The notes beneath the pieces were generated by a model. That model did not search any database and had not been told where the DNA came from. It saw nothing but the letters and a program-made list of their open reading frames with translations. The translations under genes and the position numbers were made by a program. A DNA stretch of 23,072 bases from Phoronis australis (Eukaryota > Phoronida > Phoronidae): the NCBI GenBank assembly GCA_002633005.1, contig NMRA01000594.1:161867-184938 (forward strand). Direction: 5' to 3'. This document shows, piece after piece, positions 9,404 to 20,060 of this stretch; position 1 is the stretch's first letter, and every line of letters starts with the position of its first letter.

Positions 9404-12263
9404 CTGATTCGTGACTTCAGTAAAACTATTAAAATGAGTGTTGATACCAGAAAGGCAATTTAAGCTTAGTTTTGACAATGTTAAAATCTTAATGATGAAT
9501 TCTTATTTAAATCATCGCGTTGGGATTTCAAAGCACTACCACACGTGTCCTAAACCGAATTGTGACTTATTGAGTCAAAAACAATCACTTGAAAAGATTG
9601 TCGCTCCAAACTCCTGAATCTTGAAATCATACGTACATGTACACATCTCAAACAATTCTTGCATCACTTATCAAACCCAATTGCTTGAATTTAGTCATGA
9701 TTGATGCAAACCAAAGACAGGAAGGTAATGTAAGTTAAATGAAACCTTAAAATTCTGTGTATAAAAACATATTAACGGTTACAGAAGAAGTAAAAACGGT
9801 AAATATCTGGAAACATTAACTTGACCCATGTTTTACTCACATGTATATTTAAGAGGACCTGCAGTCCCCGGTCCCAACTACGGATGCAATAAAACTATCA
9901 AGTAAAAACACAGTCACCAAGTTGGCTTGAGGACTTTCATCCCCGTTTTTCTTAAGCAATTTAATCTTAGGTCCCAGTTTGTCACCATTCAGGCCCCAGC
10001 GTGTCACAATTCAGGCCCAAGTGTTGTCACTACTCAGGCCCAAGTGTGCCCCGATTCAGACCCCAGTGTGTCACCATTCAGACGCTAACGTGTCACCATT
10101 CAGGCGCCAGCGTGTCACCATCCAGGCACCAGTTTTTAACTACTTAGAGCCCAGTGTCTCACCATTCGGGCCCAGTGTGTCACCATTCAGACCCCTGTGT
10201 GTCACCATTCAGGCAACAGTATGTCACCATTCAAGTCACAGTGTAGCCTGACAACAAAACGGGTCTTCTGATTTTTTCAAATCTCAATGTTAGGGTTTCA
10301 AGAAGAGCAATATTTTATTAATAACTAAAGTTTAGCGTGGTGGTCGACACACAAACGTATTAGGTGGGGCAGCACACAATTTCCCTCTGATTCGGCAAAA
10401 TGAGGGAAACTTTGACAAAGAATGATAAAATCGAGTCAGCAGTGCGTCCACTAAAAACGCACAAGCGTGAAAGACGGTTGCAAAAAGGGGACACAAGGAA
10501 ACCGGCAGCGACCCGGTGATTACGCCTATAGTAGGGTATACAGCTGTAAAAACAACGTAATATGATTCCTTGAGCAGGCAAGCCCATATGTGTGCCTATG
10601 GTAAATGTTATCGGTAGAAAACACAGGCAAAATTAATTTCCTTCGAATATATACTGTGCATATTATTAGGGATCGTTGCATCTTCATGTAACTTTGGTAA
10701 TTTAGCGCTTACATGGGCTCGTACCGCTACATGTAGATTTTCCGTCATAACTTTTTATTTAAAATCATGAATGAACACATTTTTAAACCAGTTTGATTAT
10801 GTTGTACAGTGTAGCTTTCGTGTTTTAGAGGCTTTAATTATATTCATAATTGTAATTATAATGGAATGTGTTCGTGGATTTTTTAATTTTTGACTTCTAC
10901 ACAAAACGCTGTAGCTAAAAAAGTAGTTAAAAAAACACTGGATTGCGAATGGAATTTTGAATGATTGTATTCGTTATAATGACATTTGTTAAACAGATTC
11001 AGATATTTATAAATTGTTGATAAATAACACCGCCTCATTGAACTGTTATCAATTAACTAAATACAACCTCTTCCTTTCAAAAGTACAATACCCCAAAGTA
11101 TAAAAAACTCTCAGAAAAATTTTGCACTTAACATGCATTAAAACATTAAATGCTCGACAAAATGTTAGCTTCAGTGATCAAGTGCTCTTTAATAACTATA
11201 TTGTTTGGAGTACGAGTCGCACACGAAATGAAGATTACATGTATCTTTTACAGACAACATCATTGGCATAATGCACTGCATATGTTCTGGCTCTGCATTT
11301 TTGTATCTGCCAACTTCTATCTCCAAGGATGTGTGTCAAATCTGAGACATCTCCTTACTTTATGAAAACAACAGTACATATGGTATTCAGTTTTTTAATT
11401 AAGTTTAAATAACATGCAAGTTCTCAGTTTTAATTTTGGCTTAATACTTTCCTCTGATCTTCTAGAAACTATCGAGCACAATTGACGTCATACAATGTGT
11501 ATAACAAAACAGCTAATTACCAAACACATCATGAATAACGCGTTACGAGTTTGCAGTTCACAAGTCAAAAATAAGATCGCGACTGCAGTTAAATCAAGTG
11601 TTGCAAGTATATCAACTATACAACCGTACTTCACAAACTACGACAATAGACTCACTCAAACCACGAGAGCACGGGCATTTACTTATCAATGACTAGCCAA
11701 CAAATCGCTTAAATGAGACTCCAGAATATGAATAGTGACTCGCGCTATTCCACGACATTTTGTCACGTCACAAATACGTATATAAAAGCTTACTATTTAA
11801 AATGACTAATTCTTATTAAAATATGTTGCAGTTCTGTTGATTAATTTTTACCACCTTCACATTGGCGACTGCATTCACGTTTTTCAGGCAAAACACGCCT
11901 GGATGTTCACGAGGTGAGACTTACTATCAAAGTACACCTTGCCGGCAACAATTTTAATGATCGATCTCAGGAGAAAAGGGTGCCTGCCTACCGAAGGCAT
12001 TGACACTGCCAATAAAATTAAAAAAATCAAAGACTAGGGTTAGTCGCCGTAATTTCTCTATTTTTGTCAAGGCATGAAAGAACCGTGTTTCGCTTGCCTG
12101 GTTACATGTATAAAATATAACTTCCGGTAAGTATAATCACGGAAGATTTCTGCATTTACAAAGAAGTCCATTTTCAAAGTGATATCAAGGTTACAGGCAC
12201 GTGAACTCTTTTTAAAATGGTACAATAAAACAAGACGCGACATTTAAAAAGAGATGTACTTAC
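9404..12263. other. Large intron with minisatellite
   Basis: Beyond the 12-copy minisatellite at 9970-10233, I see no exon on either strand. Short ORFs at 10360-10587, 11150-11365 and 11495-11692 lack motifs and splice context. Confidence 0.55.
9970..10233 (+). repeat. 22-bp minisatellite, 12 copies
   Basis: Twelve head-to-tail copies of a 21-23 bp unit close to GGCCCCAGTGTGTCACCATT plus CA run from 9970 to 10233, with a thirteenth trailing off after 10233. Copies differ from each other by several changes. It lies in the large intron between ankyrin exons. The open frame across it is a by-product of the repeat: 22 bp shifts frame by one each unit. Confidence 0.95.
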
Positions 12264-12362
12264 GTCATCCTCTTCGTGAACACTTGCATTGCCCTTCAAG
12301 GATAAACTGACCTTGTTGAAGTCTCCAATAAAAGCCGCGTAATGCAAAGGATTGCGACTCAA
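12264..12362 (-). CDS. Ankyrin-repeat exon, most 5' of the recognised array
   Basis: 99 bp, 33 codons, phase 0. The acceptor is cgtttcag and the donor gtaagt. The translation LSRNPLHYAAFIGDFNKVSL then SLKGNASVHEEDD keeps NPLHYAA and the GNA-V finger; the second helix has SLSLK in place of LLLK. Its helix faces look more polar than in central repeats, as expected of an N-terminal capping repeat (inference). It is separated from the next recognised repeat exon by about 3.3 kb. Confidence 0.85.
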
Positions 12363-13723
12363 CTGAAACGAAATAGAGTCTACATGCTCACGGAACACGG
12401 GTTCGAAGTAACGTGGTCACTGTCAACTTGCCAAGCTTAACCGTATTGTTTGTTAAGTATGAAATCCTTTGAAGCAATGATTAATTGGGAGTCCAAACCA
12501 CAATAATAGAAAGGCTAACTGTTAGTAGAGTAGCTGGGTGCTTACAGTACTTGTAGCTGTACCTACATAACTGGGATGTGAGGATGGAAATGTTGAGACT
12601 GGACTCCATGAAAGCCTCACCGAACTCGATTTGGTATGAATGTCTGTGACTTTGAGACCGCTGTTAGTGCACTTTCACAAGCGGTGCCAATTGTAAATCT
12701 ACACTGTCCTTGGGTAACGTTCTTGGTTGGTTTGTTTACCATAGGTGATTTTAATAACCCAGGTTAAACCATCCATTCAAGTGATCATTGGCGATTGAGG
12801 ATGGTACAGACGACAACAAACTTCCAGGTTTGATTTTTTTACACATTGAATGGATTAATTTTGTTTTATTCCGTCATCACCCAAATGCTGGTTTCTTTAA
12901 CCAATGTTCAATCACGTGTCGCCATAAAAATATTACCTCTGGAATAATGACACTCCGATCTTCTGTACTGTTCATCGGACCTGATTTTGTGTCGTCTGGA
13001 ACATTCATCACTGCCCCTTATTTCTCTTGTGGTATCCCTGGAATTGAACTCATGCACATGGCATTTCAAGCTTTGCAGTAAGGCACACAAAAATCTGACC
13101 TGACGCCACAGAGTCAACAGTCCCCTACACTGCTAGCCATTTCGAATGTCGTCGCCAGCAACTTTTTGTCCCACGGAAGCTGCTTACCCACTGAACCATA
13201 ACTCTTTAAAGGAACATTATCAATTTTACTGCAGGGCCTTTTTGATGGTTGTTGGGTCGGAGAGGCTTCTAAAACTTTTAACTTTAAGTAATTCAGCATA
13301 ATTGCACAGACTGAACAGAGGAGGATGCAGGTTTGAATCAGCGTCGAAACTGTTCTAACAAATCACATTTCTCACCGATAGTGTTTATCTATCTAAAGAT
13401 TGCAACGTCTACCAACTTCTTATAACAGATTGACCAACACGAATATTGGCGTTCACTGCAACAGCAAAGTTTAATTCCACTGGAATTTAATTAATTTTCA
13501 ACTCTTCAGTTTAAAAACAAACCGACCAGACGTTTAGAAGCCACACAGTTCAACCCACTGCACAGGGTAAACCTTTTGGTTTTTTTCAATTTCTTTTTTG
13601 ATTGTAATTCCCCCACACATTGATTACAGCATCTCAAATATTTCCCATGTTTGTAGCCAAGTCACAGTTGTATAAATCAGTCCTGTAGTTGTTAAATTTG
13701 TGCAAGACCTGAAGTCGTACACC

Positions 13724-13763
13724 ACAACAACAATAACAACAACAACAATAACAACAGCAACAA
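13724..13763 (+). repeat. CAA/AAC-type microsatellite
   Basis: Imperfect ACAACA run with ATA interruptions, which yields a Val/Ile-only false peptide on the minus strand. Confidence 0.9.
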
Positions 13764-13996
13764 TGATGATATCAACTATAATAATGACAATGAATAGTAG
13801 TAAAACCAATAGGAATAATAATTTGTAAAAAACTATTCAATGTTTCTCCTGGTGTTTTTATACGTAATTATTTTAAAAGAAATGTTCCAAAACCAATAAG
13901 GATTGACGCAGAGAGACATGGCTAGCCAGCAAGGTCAAACTGCAACATTCAAGTAATAACATGAACGACCTCTTTAGAATATCTATTTAACTAATG

Positions 13997-14118
13997 ATAA
14001 ACATGACTGCTGTTGCTGCTAAGCCAGCCTTATGTGAGAATAGGTGTACGTCGTAAAAGTATAAAGACAACAGAAAATAAACATGAATGCCGTTAACATT
14101 TAGCCAGCGTCATGTGAG
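13997..14118 (+). repeat. Imperfect local duplication, 80-bp offset
   Basis: A roughly 42-bp segment at 13997-14038 (ataaacatgactgctgttgc and onward) recurs at 14077-14118 (ataaacatgaatgccgttaa and onward), both ending in agccagc-tcatgtgag or agccagccttatgtgag. No coding meaning is evident. Confidence 0.7.
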
Positions 14119-14783
14119 TCGAACAAGTCTACAAGTAGATAGAAGTAGCCACCAACGCTACTTCCAGTCAGCCAGGGTCTCGTCTAACCGGTTTCATGCT
14201 AACCGAGCCACGCCCACACCACAAACATATCGCAATATCGTTCAATCTTGCGAAGCTGTCCGGGGGTTTGCCCCAACGTACATACTCCTGCTCATCGCTA
14301 AAATATCGATACACCCAACTCTTGCTCTTTTTTTCAAAATAAATTGTCCGAAAGCTTGCTTCGTCACGTTCTATGCTTTATTGTTCGGGCCATTTGAAAA
14401 CATAGCTGTAAATGAATTGACAGTTGACAGATACTGATTTAAGAAAAAAAATGTCACATCGCTGTCTTACGTCGACATGTAGTTATTGCGTGACGTTGCT
14501 CACAAAACAAAACTTGAACCGTTACTGAATTGTAATTCCAAACTTTCTAATTTAATTCGTTTGGTTGCAAATATTTAGGAAGAATGTCAATAATTTGTGG
14601 CCGTGATAACAAAATTTTCGGTTATTTTGAATGGAGTTAATTATCTACAATAGTGAAAGAAAATGCAAGGGATTTCGCAGCAATCAATCATGTTTATCTC
14701 TAAACGTCTGCATTGTAACTGACAGTGCGCATACTTTAATGGTATTCTTAATTAGTGCGCGTTGCTAGCAACGCATCATTTAC

Positions 14784-14837
14784 CTCGTATATCGCTGTGA
14801 ATCCACAAGACAGTAAGTTGTCTTCTTCAAAGTGCAT
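14784..14837 (-). CDS. Possible first coding exon of the ankyrin gene
   Basis: An ATG at 14837-14835 opens 18 codons (MHFEEDNLLSCGFTAIYE) that end at a phase-0 donor gtaaatg. A short acidic leader joined in phase to the repeat exon at 12264-12362 would be a normal start for an ankyrin protein. The same frame is open upstream to about 14939 without another ATG, so this could instead be an internal exon. The context before the ATG (gtacat) is not a strong initiation context. Confidence 0.3.
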
Positions 14838-17010
14838 ATGTACAATGTATGACACAGACGTCTGTTCACCGTCGTATACTGTATATACTCTCGCTTCAGG
14901 AAACGATATACAGTGAACAGCCTTCCTGATTACAGTCAACTATTTGTTTTAGATTCGAGGTAGATTACAAGCAAGTATTTTCTAGGGTAAACACGGTAAA
15001 CAAAAATACATGATTGACCCACCTGCTACCCATAAAGGCGCATTGTATTCTAACCTAGAATTCGACGAAATACAAAAGCCAAAAGGAAACTATGTATGTT
15101 TTCATTTGTCGGTCAAACGTTTTCAGCCATTGATATTAAACGGTGAAGTTTAAAAACAGGTTAATCAATGAACAATTTCCGAGAATGTTCTTTCAGACAA
15201 GTTATGTTTGAACAAAGCACAATATAGTTCAATGGTGTGAAAAAGGTTAAACGATTGGCTTGTAAATCAAATACTATTTATTTACAATACTAGAATTTCG
15301 TTAAAGACACAACTAAACTTTTTATTAGCGAATTTGATACTGGTACGTTGGTAATTTCGGAACAGTCTCCTTTCTTCTGGTGCGCTGGTATGAAGAAAAA
15401 ACCCGAGAGACATAACAAACAAACACATAAAAACAGTAGCTCTATTTTGTGACTTCGTGTCACATCATCAGGTAATAAGTGGAATGAACATATAGAGAGC
15501 GAAATAAACAGTGAAATACACGTGACAGCGCGAAGAGGGGCATACAAGCAGAGAGAACTAATGCAACACACAGTAGTAAGCCCGCAACTTTATCAAAACA
15601 GCCGTTGTAAAGCGAAGCTTTTGCAGAGCGTACTAATTCACTGGATTTTTAAATTCAATAAGTCAATTTTTGCGAATGCAAAACAATATTTTTTTCGGAT
15701 GCCTCTCTCTGGCAAGGGATAACGGAGGCAAATTTCGCTTTATTTTTTTCTCGGAACAGTATACACGTGTTACATGAGAACATTGATGACCTGACAGATA
15801 ACATCAACTGCTGCGCGTTTCCTGATATTTGAAAATATAGATATTTTAATATTTAGGACCTGCCCTTGAAGGAGGCCATTGATGATATTAAAGTGGCCAC
15901 CTTCATTGTGTTTTTATTGACAAATTCTTTACGTATCTACGACAATCTATAGATTCGTGAAAGTTTTTGACAATTAGAAGGTAAACTTGTAACTAAATAA
16001 TTGATGATGTTTTAGTGAATTTAATTGCTGCCTGAAGTTGGAAAACTCTATAATCCGATCTCCAAATAGCGAAGTACACCTATAGACGATTTTTGCTGAC
16101 TATCTTTAATAACTCTCAGACATTGATGAAGTTCGGACTCATAAACCGTAGAGAGAAAAAACGTTTTAAAAATCTTTAAATAAATAAATCTAAACTCATT
16201 GCTTTGAAAGGTTGTCTTTAAATGGCACTTCCTTGGTGTTTTCAGTTTCCAGTAGTATTGAGCAATGATTTTTTTCTTCAAAACTGAATTGATTGCTTTC
16301 CCTGATTTACCTGCGCGTCTTGACTGAGGTACCCACGTTAAAAATAAGATGCACCCTTGCAGTTGGACTGCGCAGAATCTCAGTGATCCACGATAACTGA
16401 ATTTGAAGTCCTGCCGTTCAGGAAGTGTGTACATTTTCGAGACACACTATCCTTTTCCCCACCCCCCAGAAACTGGACTACGTGTCGTGTTTCAGCCCTA
16501 AAGGCACTAGAACAGGGACTTTGGGGCCTCATCTTTTCAAAGAACTCCTTCAAAGAATGACCATAATAAAATATTTTTTTCCCGAAACTGAATAACAACA
16601 AAACGATTCTTGACCTTAGAGAGAGCGCAGACGGCCGGTACGAGCTGGCTGTCTCAAGTAAATTTCAGCTGAGCTGACCAGCAACTAGCTTTAGTTCATT
16701 GGGAATTTCGTATTTTTACACTATTAGATCTCAGCTATAACTTCTCTAGGCAGCTCCTGGCTACCGGTCCGTTGCTATTCTTACTCTCCGTTTCGGTTCA
16801 CGGTAACTCAACACTTAATGGCTTCAACCACGGGATTGTTTCAGGGGGGATTAAGGATTTTGAGTTGGGGGTGCAGGGCAAAGTATTAGCCAGGATTTCA
16901 CCCACCAGAGATTCGCACCCCCAAACTGCAAAATGGAATCTGGGAGAAATTTAGGGGAGAATCCGCCACTTTGTCCCCCATCTAGGGCGGACGTGAAAGA
17001 TTCGGTANGC
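14838..17010. other. Intergenic or upstream sequence, no supported gene
   Basis: Contains copy B of the dispersed repeat. Two overlapping minus-strand open frames at 16048-16434 and 16380-16601 are long for this composition and could be a frameshifted mobile-element remnant, but I recognise no domain. Confidence 0.5.
15409..15555 (-). repeat. Dispersed repeat, copy B (retroelement-tail-like)
   Basis: Second copy of the element at 6861-7006, same orientation. In minus-strand sense it has CTGATGA (15471-15465) followed at once by a perfect 6-bp hairpin TGTGAC-ACGAA-GTCACA (15464-15448) and then AAA. No ORF with recognisable motifs accompanies it. Confidence 0.75.
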
Positions 17011-17502
17011 ACTTTATCTACTGTCACCCGTTCCTCCCAACGTACCTCCAGCGCGCGCAACTCCTGAACTAGCAGTGATTCGCCTTGTGCTGTTGTCTCT
17101 AGCCCAGATCCTGTAAGCAGCCCTGCAGCGATGTTAAGCAGTGGGAGTGAATACAGGCCCAGTTCGTAGACACCCGGTGAAGAAGACAGTTCGTCGTCCA
17201 GTGAACAGATCGGTGAGCTAAACTTTGATAATTTTATTGTGGATTTGTCTATAGTATTGAAGCTATTTAGAAAGTGCCAGGTGTGTGGCAACGGAGTCAC
17301 GCGGCGGGATATAAGCCGCTTGGGTGCCTGTGCTTACACATGGTCTCATCATACTCGGGCTCAAACATGTACCCACTCACCGACTGTCCGTGAAAAAATT
17401 CGTCACCACTGTTATGAACAATACATGCGTCGCTCACGTCACTACTGTCACTGTGATGATATGGGTGCCGATTCCAGCCATTTTCAGGTTACCACGAACT
17501 AA
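17011..17502 (+). pseudogene. Broken transposase-like ORF (possible Kolobok-type zinc-finger region)
   Basis: One plus-strand frame codes for a Ser/Pro-rich linker (TSSDSPCAVVSSPDPVSSP), an acidic run (GEEDSSSSSEQ), then FDNFIVDLSIVLKLFRKC followed by QVCGNGVTRRD. It is interrupted by TGA near 17068 and TAG near 17167 in the same frame and has no usable start. The order acidic Ser-rich linker, a hydrophobic FIV-LLxLF segment, CxxCG is like the middle of Kolobok-type DNA transposases found in many invertebrates (from memory of family layout, not a search). A later Cys/His-rich stretch continues to the stop. An ambiguous base (n) sits just before it at 17008. No terminal repeats were found. Confidence 0.4.
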
Positions 17503-18889
17503 ATAATCCCTAAATCCAACAAAACTGAGAACTTTGACAACTTAGCTGGTCGTAAAACACTCGTCGATGGGAAGTGATGACGACCATTTTAGAAAAACAG
17601 CACGAAAACAAGAGTAGGACAGATTCTCAAAGTAAACTCAACGCAGAACCAAATTGGGGCAAAATTCTTGCCTCCCAAAACGTCACTTACCGAATTAAGG
17701 ACGAGTAGTTAATTAAATAACAAAACGCTGTGATTAAGTGAAAAATATGTCTTGGATATTCAACAAACCTTATTTTTGGTAAAAATGTCAAGAAAAAAGC
17801 TTGCCGCACTCTGAAATTTAAGTTTATATTGAACGGTAATACCTGTAAAATTTTTTCCTACAGTATGTAAGAGCATCACTCTGAACCCACTAGTGACACA
17901 AATTGCCAAACACATAAGTAACGAACTGTTCGGCGTATTGGCTTGCTGTTGTCTACGCCAACGCGAGAATCACCTTTTTAACTCAAACAGCATAACCCTA
18001 TTCAATATAAATGATTTCGGCCTTTTAGCGCAATATGGTACGAAAAGGCAACTTCACCTATCGACGAACTTACATTTGAGTGATTGAACTAGCGTTCTCG
18101 TAATTTTCCAAGGCTTCACTATGACTATCTGGTTAGCCCAGCATATCTAAAATTAATAAATTCCGTTGAAGTAAATCTCTAAAGCGGATATGAACCCGAG
18201 TTCCGTGCTGAAATAAAGCTTTGATTTAGTCCACTTACCGGCATGAAGTTGGCTTCAACTTGTCACTTACTTAGATATGCATAGTGTTTAGTTTGAAAGG
18301 AAGACCGTTATTTGTTGTTGGCATGCTTGACGCATCAATTGAGACGCCGTGACAAGCCAACTTGTAAAGCGTACATCCCATGTGGGTAACACACTTTCAT
18401 ATTTTAAGAATTCCTGAACTCGGATTCAATTTGTCTATGAAAAGTTGAAACCAATTGCACACAAACGATAAACGATATCAATGGAAGGTTATTTTTGTGA
18501 TGAAAGGCGTGTTTATTAACCTTTTACAAAAATTACAGTCACAGGAGCTGACCACTAATTGCACTAGAAAGTTTAGCTGGCCGTATTTTAGAGAACTAAT
18601 TTCGAGTTTCTTATTATATGGTTTGTACACGGGCATACCTTAGCATGCTCGAAAAGGAATTTAAAATGACCTAGTGAAACATTTATGGTAGTGGAGGATT
18701 ATATATAGCGGTGAAAAGGGGGACCAATTAAATAAAATTTCGAATGGCTGGTCTAGGCGCAATGTTACTGCCCATGGAAGAGTTACAATTGTCAAGACGA
18801 TTTTTTAGCAAAGCTTACCCATGTGTTTGTCACTCCTATCTGTTTCCATAGGGTTTACATGTATACTAATTTGGGGAAAACCTGGCGTG

Positions 18890-19030
18890 CGTTCAGTAGA
18901 CGCTAGGACCTACGCGAGGACCTAGCTAAAACCTAGTCAATCTCCCTTGTTCTCATTTAAAATGCACGGCAATATCTCACGTAATCTCGCAAAGCCCTGC
19001 TTTTTAGCGAGGTCCTAGCGTTACTGAACG
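18890..19030. mobile_element. Short non-autonomous element with inverted terminal repeats (MITE-like)
   Basis: The left end cgttcagtagacgctaggac (18890-18909) is matched in inverse by the right end aggtcctagcgttactgaac plus g (19010-19030), with a one-base difference in length. The total is about 141 bp with no coding capacity. Inside the left arm, gaggacctagct partly repeats the end motif. I could not find a convincing target-site duplication. Confidence 0.65.
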
Positions 19031-19990
19031 GGAGGCTGTTTTCACTTCATTTGGGGAGAATAATAAAATAGCTGAAGATACAAATGTATGATCCGGGGTT
19101 ATAATCCAGAATGATCCACTTTTCTACATAAAGACACTGAAAATCATGTGGAGTCGTAAACTAGTAAACCCAAACATGAATCGTGTGGGTGTATTGGGAC
19201 TGAAACACTTTGGCATAGCTTTTGTAATGTCTTGGCGATGAGAACTGTGATGTTATCTGATCTTAAATAAAAAAAAATTGAAAGATACCGGCGAACTTTA
19301 AAAATATTCTATCTTTTAGAATGTTAAAATTTTCATTTTTTTAAAAGGCGGCTTTTGGTATAAATACTATAAAATAATACAAGATATTCTCTTTTGAAGC
19401 AAATGGAATCAAGGATAGAAGTTTTTAGCTTGTTGCCAAAAAGTGATGTCTGTGTGAGTCACAGCGAGCCCAGTGAAAAGTCAAATATGTTTGAGGAAAA
19501 ATTCAGTGGCTTGGAATCATTATTTCCACCCTCACAATAGTTCTGTTTTACGGGTTTAGGAGGTCTATCAAATCGTTATTCGTAGACACGAGATTTGGTA
19601 CTTGTACTACCGTAAATCTAAAATTCTCTGTAATTCTACTTGAGATAACTCTACTCAAACCCTTCAGGATATGCGTAGAGAATTTGTTTTTGGATTAGAT
19701 TAAGATGCTCAAGATTGAATTTAATTCTAGACCTTGTCCCAACGTGGTAATTGCTTCAATTTAAAAGATCCTTATCTTTTTTTGACCAAGAAAAGCAATT
19801 TTAAGACTTACGGTGAATGGAATACACAGCTTAACGTTATTAGCTTTGACCAGAAATTTAAAACGATAAAAACAACTACAACTGTTTTTGTGAGTTTACT
19901 GCAAATCGTGTGCATGCAATTTTCGACGTTGCCTTTCAGAAATTTGCTGATATAGGGCCGATGTATTAATCATTTAAATACGGAATGCAT

Positions 19991-20060
19991 GGGGTTTGTC
20001 TCGCCGGTAGAGCGTTCGGCTGCAACCGGAGCTATGCTGCTTCTCTATGTATCAGTTTGA
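19991..20060 (+). repeat. tRNA-Cys-like fragment, possible SINE head
   Basis: gccggtagagcgttcggctg then caacc matches the D-arm to anticodon-loop part of a tRNA with GCA in the loop; gtttgatgtc at about 20048 could be a worn B-box. The acceptor stem does not pair, so this is not a working tRNA gene. Confidence 0.35.

Larger units (their letters stand above)
502..12362 (-). other. Ankyrin-repeat gene: array of single-repeat, phase-0 exons (11 recognised, gene incomplete)
   Basis: Eleven exons on the minus strand (12264-12362, 8842-8943, 8285-8383, 6443-6541, 5100-5201, 4354-4452, 3855-3944, 2988-3083, 1560-1604, 835-936, 502-600, in transcript order) are each open, bounded by AG and GT, and a multiple of three, so they join in phase 0 throughout. 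Most code for 33 or 34 residues, the length of one ankyrin repeat, and carry variants of TPLHYAALGGN-DIV-LLL. Ankyrin repeats are helix-loop-helix protein-binding modules; a solenoid of this size would be a scaffold or recognition surface. Exon junctions fall near the loop between repeats, just before the x-G-x-T-P start of the next one. No start is certain, no stop is seen, and no enzymatic or death domain is visible in the window. The protein partner and cellular role cannot be inferred. Some members may be unused or alternatively spliced. Confidence 0.85.
12363..14783. other. Presumed first intron or 5' flank of the ankyrin gene
   Basis: Contains the CAA microsatellite and the 80-bp-offset duplication. 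Around 13030-13060 in minus-strand sense, gttcaattccaggg resembles a tRNA T-arm, suggesting SINE debris. No ankyrin exon is found here. Confidence 0.5.

Noticed and set aside
9979-10251. 90-codon plus-strand open frame with repeating SPFRPQR/VTIQA/CHHSD peptides
   Set aside because: It is the minisatellite read in three rotating frames (22 bp is one more than a multiple of three); there is no start or splice context.
13624-13809. Minus-strand Val/Ile-rich peptide resembling a membrane segment
   Set aside because: Produced by the CAA microsatellite.
14087-14437. 116-codon plus-strand ORF starting at a real ATG
   Set aside because: It starts inside an imperfect local duplication, has no recognised motif and no clear splice or promoter context; likely chance.
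16851-17300. 149-codon minus-strand open frame including the ambiguous base
   Set aside because: It is opposite the transposase-like ORF, begins at GTG, and the plus-strand translation has the recognisable order of segments.
19991-20060. Functional tRNA-Cys gene
   Set aside because: Only the D-arm and anticodon part look right; the acceptor stem does not pair and the T-arm is worn.
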